The translations under genes and the position numbers were made by a program. This document shows positions 1 through 5,918 of a stretch of DNA of 6,208 bases, piece by piece. How positions within the stretch are numbered: the stretch's first letter is position 1; every line of letters starts with the position of its first letter. The stretch spans positions 1-6,208 of the forward strand of contig MNUV01000055.1 of the NCBI GenBank assembly GCA_001871235.1. Reading direction: 5' to 3'. A model generated the notes under the pieces. That model made no database searches and was not told the origin of the DNA. It saw nothing but the letters and a program-made list of their open reading frames with translations. Source of the stretch: Candidatus Falkowbacteria bacterium CG1_02_41_21 (GTDB lineage Bacteria > Patescibacteriota > Patescibacteriia > Patescibacteriales > UBA12465).

Positions 1-197
1 TTAGAGGTTTTGAAACAATTGAGAACGCCAGAAATTATTTAAACGCTTGGACAATTAAAAGACGGTTGACCCCGTTTGCTGATTGTCGAAAAGAGTTTAG
101 AAAGCTTAATGGCCGGTCTCCTCTGGAGTGCGCGAGTGTGGATAGTTCAATCATTGGGAAGTTGAAAATCAATGGTTTAATTAAACCAAAAAAGTGA
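1..197 (+). CDS. C-terminal fragment of a DDE-type transposase (IS6/IS240-like), cut by the window edge
   Basis: An open frame enters from the left edge (first full codon at 3) and ends at TGA 195-197, giving 64 residues with no start codon in view. The pattern RGF-x3-E-x-A-x3-L-x2-W near the start, followed by LNGRSPLECASVD, resembles the end of DDE/rve transposases of the IS6/IS240 type. In those proteins the last catalytic Glu lies just upstream of an 'RGF' or 'RGM' segment, and the domain finishes with a LNGKTPAE-like motif. Here the usual 'YYNFxRPH' part is replaced by a basic stretch (IKRRLTPFADCRKEFRK), so the exact family is uncertain. The catalytic residues would lie outside the window, so whether the gene is intact cannot be judged. 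Arginine codons are mostly AGA (4 of 7), unlike gyrA. The call rests on motif resemblance only. Confidence 0.55.
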   Translation, partial: RGFETIENARNYLNAWTIKRRLTPFADCRKEFRKLNGRSPLECASVDSSIIGKLKINGLIKPKK

Positions 198-219
198 GGA
201 AAAATAAATCCACCACTTT

Positions 220-248
220 CAAATAAAAAGCGCCCAAACGCGGACGCT
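220..248 (-). terminator. Probable intrinsic terminator reading leftward
   Basis: Read on the minus strand, AGCGTCC (248-242) pairs with GGGCGCT (235-229) across a 6-nt loop, giving seven pairs with one G-T wobble. It is followed at once by TTTTTATTT (229-221). That is the GC stem plus U-tract of a Rho-independent terminator, and it works in this direction only because the plus strand has no T-run after the stem. No minus-strand gene is visible to its right. It may protect the transposase gene from antisense read-through, a feature known at ends of some insertion sequences; this role is inference. Confidence 0.6.
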
Positions 249-301
249 ACCTTAACTCAAAGAACCTTAAAAACCTAAGAGTCATTTCATGATTCGGATT
301 T

Positions 302-359
302 CGGAGCAACATTTTTGTTTATCTTTTAATTTTTGAAGATAGCCAGAAATGTTGCTCTG
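302..359. repeat. Long near-perfect hairpin upstream of the exported-protein gene
   Basis: Arms 302-326 and 335-359 pair over 25 positions with a single mismatch (318/343) and a few G-T wobbles, around an 8-nt AT loop. The outermost perfect block is GAGCAACATTT (304-314) against AAATGTTGCTC (347-357), and an inner block is TATCTT (320-325) against AAGATA (336-341). No T-run follows on either strand, so it is not a normal intrinsic terminator. It ends 41 bp before the ATG at 401. It could be a structured 5' leader, a DNA-level protein or recombinase target, or a remnant of a mobile element. The hairpin is directly visible; its function is unknown. Confidence 0.8.
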
Positions 360-381
360 TAAAAAAGTAAATAGTAATAAT
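352..381 (+). promoter_or_regulatory. Weak candidate promoter for the exported-protein gene
   Basis: AATAAT (376-381) matches the -10 consensus at five of six positions and lies 18 bp after TTGCTC (352-357), a poor -35. If used, transcription would begin near 388, leaving a leader of about a dozen bases, and the -35 would lie inside the right arm of the 302-359 hairpin. The AT-rich context makes chance matches likely, and an upstream promoter that transcribes the hairpin is equally possible. Confidence 0.25.
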
Positions 382-400
382 CTTAAAAATAATTTGAACC

Positions 401-1438
401 ATGAAAAATTTTTTGAAGTATACCATTATGACACTGGTTGCAATAATTTTTGCTAACTGCAGTGTTAGCGCCCAGGTGGGCAAAAAGTCTCATGTTAGTA
501 AAACCATTGGGATTGTAATTGAAAACAATAAAACAATTCCAATTTTCATCGGCTCGCATTCAGACTCCAAAGAATCATCGGGAATCACCGGCTGGACCGA
601 AATTAAACCAAATGACAGGAAAGCTTTTGAAGTTTTCCCAGATTCGGTTTTAGTTAAAAGAAAAGCTCGTCCCAGATTAGTTTTTAGAATTACAAATGAT
701 AAAGCTAATCTTTCTGCTGGTGAAAACAAAGTGTTGATGTTTTCTAAATTGAAAACAATAATACATATTGGCGACACTAAAGCAGAAGCTGAAGCATTTA
801 TTTCTGACCAAGCTCGGGAACAGGGCGTTGGATTTGCTACTAATGAAATGGTTAATAACACGACCGCATGTATTCTGAAAAACAATTCCAGCGTGTCGGT
901 CACTTTCTCTGATCCCGGCCACCCATTCTATGGCAAAACCCTGGCCTCTAAAGGTTCTTTGGCAATTTCCGCCACTCAGAAGAAATTGTTGGTTTCCACC
1001 GGTTTTAAGGATAGTAAGATTTCAATTATAATGATTGAAGGCGACGGTCCAATTAAAACCGCAAAAACTTTACCAATTTACGAGAATTCTTCCCTGGTGA
1101 CATTAACCGACGACTTCTTTGATCTTTCGCTAAGAGAGTCTGATTCTAAGGTTCGTCCGATGAAAATCAGAACCAACGCCAAGTTTGACGTTACTATCGA
1201 AGGAGCATTTGATTCAAAAGGAAATTCCACTGTTTACGTTTTACCTGGCGGAGCTAAAGGAGAAAAGGGGAAGATCGTTTATTTGAAATATGGTGAGAAT
1301 TATCTAAATCTCAAATATTCTTATAAAGATGAATGTTCACAGGCGCTTATTGTTAGAGCAACTGAGCGTTCTGTGAAATATTTAAACTTCCAATCGACAG
1401 GATATCTTAAAGGTAAATTTATTGTTACGGTGAAATAA
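401..1438 (+). CDS. Exported protein of unknown function with possible internal repeats
   Basis: A 345-residue protein I cannot assign to a family. Residues 1-24 form a clear Sec signal peptide: basic n-region MKNFLK, hydrophobic core 7-19, and a type I cleavage site after VSA (24/25). Cys20 is preceded by FAN, a poor lipobox, so a lipoprotein is unlikely. The mature part alternates short hydrophobic strands with polar turns and shows no transmembrane helix, which suggests a secreted or surface beta-rich protein. Three segments look alike: GIVIENNKTIPIFI (37-50), ACILKNNSSVSVTF (156-169) and PMKIRTNAKFDVTI (253-266). This hints at three diverged domains of about 100-120 residues. The ATG at 401 is chosen because it gives the complete signal peptide; no Shine-Dalgarno precedes it. 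The gene stands alone, has its own terminator, lies downstream of a transposase fragment and prefers AGA/AGG for arginine (7 of 11), unlike gyrA. Confidence 0.85.
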   Translation: MKNFLKYTIMTLVAIIFANCSVSAQVGKKSHVSKTIGIVIENNKTIPIFIGSHSDSKESSGITGWTEIKPNDRKAFEVFPDSVLVKRKARPRLVFRITNDKANLSAGENKVLMFSKLKTIIHIGDTKAEAEAFISDQAREQGVGFATNEMVNNTTACILKNNSSVSVTFSDPGHPFYGKTLASKGSLAISATQKKLLVSTGFKDSKISIIMIEGDGPIKTAKTLPIYENSSLVTLTDDFFDLSLRESDSKVRPMKIRTNAKFDVTIEGAFDSKGNSTVYVLPGGAKGEKGKIVYLKYGENYLNLKYSYKDECSQALIVRATERSVKYLNFQSTGYLKGKFIVTVK

Positions 1439-1451
1439 AAATGTATTTTTT

Positions 1452-1486
1452 AAAAGCGTTAGACAATCTAACGCTTTTTTCTTTTT
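1452..1486 (+). terminator. Intrinsic terminator of the exported-protein gene
   Basis: The arms 1452-1463 and 1467-1478 are perfectly complementary (core AGCGTTAGA / TCTAACGCT) around a CAA triloop and run into a T-rich tail (TTTTTT, C, TTTTT). It starts 13 bp after the TAA at 1436-1438. This separates the exported-protein gene from the operon promoter that follows. On the minus strand the tail is only TTTT then A's, so leftward termination would be weak. Confidence 0.92.
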
Positions 1487-1505
1487 CCGAGAACGTTTTT
1501 TTGAA

Positions 1506-1534
1506 TTGACCAAGCCTAATCTTTTTGCTATAAT
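1506..1534 (+). promoter_or_regulatory. Near-consensus sigma70 promoter of the MBL-ndk-gyrA operon
   Basis: The -35 TTGACC (1506-1511, five of six consensus) is separated by exactly 17 bp from a perfect -10 TATAAT (1529-1534). An upstream TG (1526-1527) gives an extended -10. Transcription should start near 1541, leaving about 46 nt of leader before the ATG at 1587. The leader begins with a weak 4-bp stem (AGGT/ACCT, 1541-1554) followed by T's, probably too weak to terminate. It lies between the terminator at 1452-1486 and the first operon gene and is the only strong promoter seen for the four genes, so it likely drives all of them. Confidence 0.88.
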
Positions 1535-1586
1535 TTAAGTAGGTTTTTAGACCTTTTATTTTTGTTTGGAGATTAATATCAATATT

Positions 1587-2231
1587 ATGATTATTACTTG
1601 GCAGGGGCAATCCTGCTTTAAAATTCAAGATAAGGTGGGTTCGGAGGGTATCACTTTAGTGACCGATCCTTTTGACAAGTCTTTGGGGTTAAAAGTTCCC
1701 AACTTTGAGGCCGATATTGTAACCGTCAGTCATGACCACTATGATCATAATAATGTGGCGGCTTTTCGGGGTACGCCCAAGGTGATTAAAAGCGCCGGCG
1801 AGTATGACATTAAGGGTGTAATGATTGAGGGCGTTTTATCCTATCACGATGCCAGCCAAGGCAAGGAGCGGGGGAATAATATTATTTATCGCATTGAAAT
1901 GGATGATATCACTATTTGCCATTTGGGCGATTTGGGCCATGTGCTGGATAATAAACAGCTGAAACGATTAGAAGGAATTGATATTCTATTAGTTCCGGTG
2001 GGAGGCAAATATACGTTAGATGCTAAGCTCGCCGTGGAAGTTATTTCTCAAATTGAACCGCGCATTGTCATTCCGATGCATTATAAGACTAAGGATATGA
2101 AAATTGATATTGACGGAGTTGATAAGTTTATCAAAGAATTGGGCATTGAAGCCACTTATGAAGAAAAATTAAAAATAAATAAAAAAGATTTGCCGGCCGA
2201 AGATATGGAGCTGGTGATATTAAGTTTGTAA
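1587..2231 (+). CDS. MBL-fold metallo-hydrolase, UlaG-like
   Basis: A 214-residue metallo-beta-lactamase-fold protein, probably a cytosolic metal-dependent hydrolase of the UlaG-like (Lactamase_B_3) group. The hallmark SHDHYDH supplies His49, His51, Asp53 and His54. Other likely ligands are His87 (SYHDAS), Asp115 in HLGDLGH, and His165 in IPMHY, so the metal site looks complete. The first strand, MIITWQGQSCFKI, is the usual start of this family. I therefore chose the ATG at 1587; an in-frame TTG at 1566 would add seven residues (MEININI) that the fold does not need. A GGAG at 1568-1571 is too far from the ATG (15 nt) to be a typical ribosome site. It is the first gene of the operon, with ndk 4 bp downstream. 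The substrate cannot be told: relatives act on phosphodiesters, lactones or other esters, and many are uncharacterised. Confidence 0.9.
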   Translation: MIITWQGQSCFKIQDKVGSEGITLVTDPFDKSLGLKVPNFEADIVTVSHDHYDHNNVAAFRGTPKVIKSAGEYDIKGVMIEGVLSYHDASQGKERGNNIIYRIEMDDITICHLGDLGHVLDNKQLKRLEGIDILLVPVGGKYTLDAKLAVEVISQIEPRIVIPMHYKTKDMKIDIDGVDKFIKELGIEATYEEKLKINKKDLPAEDMELVILSL

Positions 2232-2235
2232 TTAT

Positions 2236-2841
2236 ATGATGGAACACCCTAAGAAAGAGAGAACTTTTGTGATTTTGAAACCGGACACCATTCAACGTTC
2301 ATTGATTGGCGACGTTATCGCTCGGATTGAGAAGACCGGTTTGAAGCTGGTGGCCAGCAAATTTATCGTAGCGACGGAAGAACAATGCTGGACTCATTAT
2401 AATAAAGATGAAGAGTGGTTTTTGAAAAAAGGCGCTAGAATTATTGCCAATCGGCAGGCTTTAAATTTGCCGGTGGAAAAGGATGCTTTGGGCTATGGCA
2501 GGGATATTATTGTCGCCTTAGTTAAATTTATGACTTCTTGCCCGATTATGCTCATGATTTGGGAGGGCAATCAGGCGGTCGGAATTGTGAAAAAATTGGT
2601 GGGGGGGACCGAACCCTTATCCTCTGATGTCGGTACTTTGAGAGGTGATTATACCGTTGATTCTTATGAACTGGCCGGTTTTGATGATCGGGCGGTGCGG
2701 AATTTAATTCATTGTTCCGATGCGCCGGAAGAAGCGGGACGGGAAATTAAAATTTGGTTTAATGACAAGGAAATTATCAATTATCGTTTAGTGGCCGAAC
2801 AGATTTTATACGATGTTAATCTGGATGGCATTTTAGAATAA
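2236..2841 (+). CDS. ndk: Nucleoside-diphosphate kinase, enlarged form
   Basis: Transfers the gamma-phosphate of ATP to NDPs and dNDPs through a phosphohistidine, maintaining cytosolic NTP/dNTP pools. At 201 residues it is longer than the usual 130-155. Visible signature: FVILKPD (Lys15), Tyr55 in HYN, GGTEP (Thr125), GTLRGDY (Arg136), and NLIHCSD with Asn156 and catalytic His159. The family's other phosphate-binding Arg (R88 in human NDK-A, six residues before the conserved Thr) is Lys119 here. Extra length comes from about 28 residues between Tyr55 and LVKFMTSCP (roughly 56-94), about 10 residues before Asn156 (SYELAGFDDRA), and a eukaryote-like C-terminal tail (WFNDKEIINY onward). Two ATGs in tandem (2236, 2239) are equally possible starts; none has a Shine-Dalgarno. 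It follows the MBL gene by 4 bp and precedes the membrane-protein gene by 8 bp. The identification is secure, and the frame is intact. Confidence 0.96.
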   Translation: MMEHPKKERTFVILKPDTIQRSLIGDVIARIEKTGLKLVASKFIVATEEQCWTHYNKDEEWFLKKGARIIANRQALNLPVEKDALGYGRDIIVALVKFMTSCPIMLMIWEGNQAVGIVKKLVGGTEPLSSDVGTLRGDYTVDSYELAGFDDRAVRNLIHCSDAPEEAGREIKIWFNDKEIINYRLVAEQILYDVNLDGILE

Positions 2842-2849
2842 TTAATACT

Positions 2850-3290
2850 ATGGAGTCCAAGGAAAAACCCAAGTCTCAAATAGAGATCAAGGATGAACGC
2901 AAAAGAGTCATGATCATTGGTATTACCATTATCATGGCGGCCATTGCGGCTCTTTGGGTTTTTAATATCAAGAGTTTCATTAATCCTTATTCGGAAAAAA
3001 TTATTTCAGCCAACCAGGATAAACTCAATTGGGCCGATATGAAGAGCCGTTTTGACGCCACCATGTCTCAGGTTGTGGGCAAAATGGATGAATTTGAGGC
3101 TAAAAAAGAATTAACGTCCAATCCGGCGAATGCCTCTACCAGTTTGAATAATCTGGAGGCGGCCCTAAACGCTAAAGTCGGCGGATCCAGTTCCAGTTTG
3201 GGTGTGATTATCGGCACCAGTTCGGCGTCTCAGTCCGAAGATTTGAAATTAAGATTGGATGATTTGGAGAAAAATTTGGAAAAAAACTAA
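2850..3290 (+). CDS. Small single-pass membrane protein of unknown function between ndk and gyrA
   Basis: A 146-residue protein with no family I recognise. Residues 1-19 are highly charged (MESKEKPKSQIEIKDERKR), followed by one strong transmembrane helix at about 20-40. The positive charges before the helix predict a cytoplasmic N-terminus and an external C-terminal part. That part has two heptad-like amphipathic stretches (about 64-88 and 130-146, the latter DLKLRLDDLEKNLEKN), separated by a Ser/Ala/Gly-rich linker (about 90-128, with GGSSSS). Such a design suits a membrane-anchored oligomerising or scaffold protein, but this is inference. The ATG at 2850 is the first in frame after ndk; intergenic gaps are 8 bp before and 9 bp after, so it is co-transcribed and probably translationally coupled. 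Its placement could mean a cell-envelope role carried along in a housekeeping operon. Confidence 0.85.
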   Translation: MESKEKPKSQIEIKDERKRVMIIGITIIMAAIAALWVFNIKSFINPYSEKIISANQDKLNWADMKSRFDATMSQVVGKMDEFEAKKELTSNPANASTSLNNLEAALNAKVGGSSSSLGVIIGTSSASQSEDLKLRLDDLEKNLEKN

Positions 3291-3299
3291 TAGTCATTT

Positions 3300-5867
3300 A
3301 TGGATAAGAAGAAAAAACCAGCTAAAAATCATCGTGAAGAAATCAAGAATAATCCGGTCGAGTCGGGGGGAGAAGAAACTTCGTTAGAATCTGCTCCCAG
3401 TGGCAACACCAGAAAGCAGACTCTTTATGGTATTATTGAGGCTCAACCGATTTCGGAAGAAATGAAGAAATCCTATTTGGATTATGCCATGAGTGTCATC
3501 GTTTCCCGAGCTTTGCCGGATGTGTGCGATGGTTTGAAACCGGTCCACCGTCGGATACTCTACGCCATGTGGGATATCGGTTTGAGAGCTAACGCCAAAT
3601 TTCGGAAATCAGCAACTGTTGTCGGTGAGGTTTTAGGTAAATATCACCCTCATGGCGATACTGCCGTTTATGATTCCATGGTCAGATTGGCGCAAGACTT
3701 TGCCATGCGTTATCCGCTGGTGCGCGGTCAGGGTAACTATGGTTCCATGGACGGCGATAGCGCCGCCGCTATGCGTTATACCGAAGCCAAGCTCTCGGCT
3801 ATTTCCGAAGAAATGTTGTTTGATATTGAAAAAGATACCGTGGAGTTTGCCCCTAACTATGACGGCGCGCATCAAGAACCACGAGTTTTACCGGCCAAAC
3901 TGCCAAACTTATTGTTAAACGGTACGATGGGTATCGCGGTGGGCATGGCTACTTCTATCCCGCCCCATAATTTGGGGGAATTAATTGATGCCATTAATCA
4001 TTTAATTGACAATCCTGACGCCACCATTGAAGACCTGACCCAATTTGTCAAAGGTCCGGATTTCCCGACCGGTGGTATCATTTATGATCAAAAAGATATT
4101 CTGACGGCTTATGCCACCGGCAAAGGTGGAATCGTGATGCGAGGTCGAGCCGAAATCAAAGAAAACAAGCACAATGATTGGCAGATTATCATTTCGGAAT
4201 TACCGTATCAAGTCAATAAATCGGTCTTGGTAGAAAAAATTGCCGAGTTGGTTAAAGACAAAAAAATTGACGGCGTCAAAAACCTGCGGGATGAGTCCGA
4301 TCGGGACGGCATCCGAGTGGTGTTAGATTTAAAAAAAGATTCTTACCCGAAAAAAATATTAAACAGTCTGTATAAACACACCGCGCTCCAGAGCACCTTC
4401 CATGTTAACATGTTGGCCCTCGTTGATAGCATCCAACCGAAGATTTTGACTTTAAAAATGATTTTGGAGGAATATATAAAACATCGCGAGGAAGTGATTA
4501 AGCGTCGGACTCAATTTGAACTGACCAAGGCCAAAGACCGGGCTCACATCTTAGAGGGCTTGATGATTGCCCTCAAGAATATTGACGAGGTTATCAAAAC
4601 CATCAAGGCTTCTAAAGACAAAGAGGTGGCCAAGGTTAATTTAATGAAGAAATTCAAGCTGTCGGAACGCCAGGCGACGGCTATTTTAGAAATGAGACTG
4701 CAAAACTTGGCTAATTTGGAGCAATTAAAGGTGGAGGAAGAATTGAAAGAAAAAACTAAATTAATTAAAGAATTGGAAGCTATTTTGAAATCAGTGTCTA
4801 AGGTTCGGGGCATTATTCAAAAAGAATTGGGTGAGATCAAAGAGAAATTCGCCGATGAACGAAAAACCCAGGTCATGGTTCATGGCATCAAGGATTTTAA
4901 CATTGAAGATTTGGTTCCCAACGAAGAAACCATGGTGATGATGACCCGGGACGGTTATATCAAGCGCATTGATCCGGATACTTTTAAGGTTCAAGCTCGA
5001 GGCGGCAAGGGCGTAATCGGACTCACCACCAAAGAAGAGGACTCGGTGGAATTTATGTTTACCACTTTTACTCACAGCGATCTATTGTTGTTTACCACTC
5101 GCGGTCGAGTATTCCAATTGAAAGCCTATGAAGTTCCGTCAGCTTCGCGGACGGCCAAGGGCACGCCGATTGTCAACTTTTTGCAATTACTCAGCGGAGA
5201 AAAAGTCACTTCCACTTTGCCTTTAGACAAATTAGTCAGTAGTAAATATTTATTCTTCGTGACCGAAAAAGGTTTAGTCAAGAAGGTGGAATTATCCGCT
5301 TTTGCCAATGTTCGTCGGAGCGGTTTGATTGCGATGAAAGTCAAGGACGATGATAAATTGATTTGGGCTAAGCCGACTAGCGGTTCCGATGATTTAGTAT
5401 TGATTACCACTAGCGGTCAGGCCATCAGATTCAAAGAAAAAGATGTGCGAGATATGGGCCGGGGCGCTTCGGGCGTCAAAGGTATGCGCTTGAAGGGTAA
5501 AGATATCATTGTCGGTATGGGAGTCATTAAGACCGACAAAGAAAAGAAACGCAATTATCAAATTATGACCATTATGGCCAACGGTTTTGGCAAACGGACT
5601 CTTTTGAATTTGTATAAAGTCCAGGATCGGGGTGGCAGTGGTATTCGAACGGCTAAAGTGACCGACAAGACCGGCGATATTACCAATGCTTTTGTGGTTA
5701 ATTATGATAATATGGAGGTCAAAGATTTGATTGTTATTTCCGAGAAGGGTCAAGTTATCCGATTGCCGTTTAAGTCTATCAGTGAATTGGGTCGCGATAC
5801 CCAGGGCGTCAGAATCATGCGGTTTAAGGAAGACAAGGATCGGGTGGCGGGAGTAACCTGGTCATAG
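3300..5867 (+). CDS. gyrA: DNA gyrase subunit A
   Basis: An 855-residue type IIA topoisomerase subunit that cuts and reseals the gate DNA and, with GyrB, introduces negative supercoils. Numbering is shifted by +38 from E. coli GyrA: catalytic Tyr160 with Arg159 in AAMRYTE, DNA-bending Ile212 in GIAVGMAT. The quinolone region reads [10 protein letters not shown], so the E. coli Ser83 position is Thr121 and Asp87 is Asp125. Approximate layout: winged helix 55-175, tower 195-370, coiled coil and C-gate 375-535, beta-pinwheel 540-855. The pinwheel carries the GyrA box as QARGGKG (565-571), which marks gyrase rather than ParC. Degenerate copies occur in five more blades (near 617, 671, 720, 776, 831), so six blades are complete. 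The first 45 or so residues are a charged extension absent from E. coli, and the acidic C-terminal tail is missing. No internal Met suits as start before Met55, supporting 3300. It is the last gene of the operon, 9 bp after its neighbour, and ends with TAG. Confidence 0.97.
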   Translation: MDKKKKPAKNHREEIKNNPVESGGEETSLESAPSGNTRKQTLYGIIEAQPISEEMKKSYLDYAMSVIVSRALPDVCDGLKPVHRRILYAMWDIGLRANAKFRKSATVVGEVLGKYHPHGDTAVYDSMVRLAQDFAMRYPLVRGQGNYGSMDGDSAAAMRYTEAKLSAISEEMLFDIEKDTVEFAPNYDGAHQEPRVLPAKLPNLLLNGTMGIAVGMATSIPPHNLGELIDAINHLIDNPDATIEDLTQFVKGPDFPTGGIIYDQKDILTAYATGKGGIVMRGRAEIKENKHNDWQIIISELPYQVNKSVLVEKIAELVKDKKIDGVKNLRDESDRDGIRVVLDLKKDSYPKKILNSLYKHTALQSTFHVNMLALVDSIQPKILTLKMILEEYIKHREEVIKRRTQFELTKAKDRAHILEGLMIALKNIDEVIKTIKASKDKEVAKVNLMKKFKLSERQATAILEMRLQNLANLEQLKVEEELKEKTKLIKELEAILKSVSKVRGIIQKELGEIKEKFADERKTQVMVHGIKDFNIEDLVPNEETMVMMTRDGYIKRIDPDTFKVQARGGKGVIGLTTKEEDSVEFMFTTFTHSDLLLFTTRGRVFQLKAYEVPSASRTAKGTPIVNFLQLLSGEKVTSTLPLDKLVSSKYLFFVTEKGLVKKVELSAFANVRRSGLIAMKVKDDDKLIWAKPTSGSDDLVLITTSGQAIRFKEKDVRDMGRGASGVKGMRLKGKDIIVGMGVIKTDKEKKRNYQIMTIMANGFGKRTLLNLYKVQDRGGSGIRTAKVTDKTGDITNAFVVNYDNMEVKDLIVISEKGQVIRLPFKSISELGRDTQGVRIMRFKEDKDRVAGVTWS

Positions 5868-5890
5868 AATTATTTTTAAATGTAAAAATA

Positions 5891-5918
5891 AAAAAGCTCA
5901 GTTTAATCTGAGCTTTTT
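5891..5918 (+). terminator. Intrinsic terminator after gyrA
   Basis: Arms 5891-5901 (AAAAAGCTCAG) and 5908-5918 (CTGAGCTTTTT) are perfectly complementary around the 6-nt loop TTTAAT, 23 bp after the gyrA stop. The T-run forms the 3' end of the stem. Because the 5' arm begins with a run of A's, the structure can also terminate leftward transcription, so it may be bidirectional. It closes the four-gene operon. Confidence 0.92.

Larger units (their letters stand above)
198..400. other. Gene-free stretch between transposase fragment and exported-protein gene
   Basis: I see no credible reading frame here on either strand. The segment holds a minus-strand terminator-like hairpin (220-248), a short direct repeat of TTCGGA (293-298 and 300-305) and the long hairpin at 302-359, and it ends in an AT-rich leader before the ATG at 401. 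The right end of the insertion sequence that owned the transposase should lie somewhere in this segment. Its partner terminal repeat is outside the window, so the boundary cannot be placed. Confidence 0.6.

Noticed and set aside
302..359. Integron attC site
   Set aside because: The conserved outer boxes RYYYAAC and GTTRRRY are not matched (GAGCAAC and GTTGCTC are seen), and no integron integrase or gene cassette array is present.
302..359. Intrinsic terminator
   Set aside because: No T-run follows the stem on either strand.
490..922. Minus-strand open frames of 81-137 codons within the exported-protein gene
   Set aside because: They lie opposite a gene with a good signal peptide and terminator, and their translations show no recognisable domain or start signal.
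1541..1565. Leader attenuator at the start of the operon transcript
   Set aside because: The stem AGGT/ACCT is only four pairs (five with a wobble) and should not be stable; the T-rich run after it is common in this AT-rich leader.
1566..1586. TTG start that would lengthen the MBL-fold protein by seven residues
   Set aside because: The ATG at 1587 begins exactly at the first strand of the fold (MIITWQGQSCF), and the added residues have no role in the family.
1425..1628. Minus-strand open frame of 67 codons across the terminator and operon promoter
   Set aside because: It runs through the strong plus-strand terminator and promoter and into the MBL gene, with no homology signal.
3633..5753. 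Several open frames of 80-119 codons overlapping gyrA, mostly on the minus strand
   Set aside because: They are fully contained in a highly conserved gene and are shadows of its codon structure.
3300..5867. ParC (topoisomerase IV) rather than GyrA
   Set aside because: A GyrA box (QARGGKG, 565-571) and a full six-blade C-terminal pinwheel are present, which mark gyrase.
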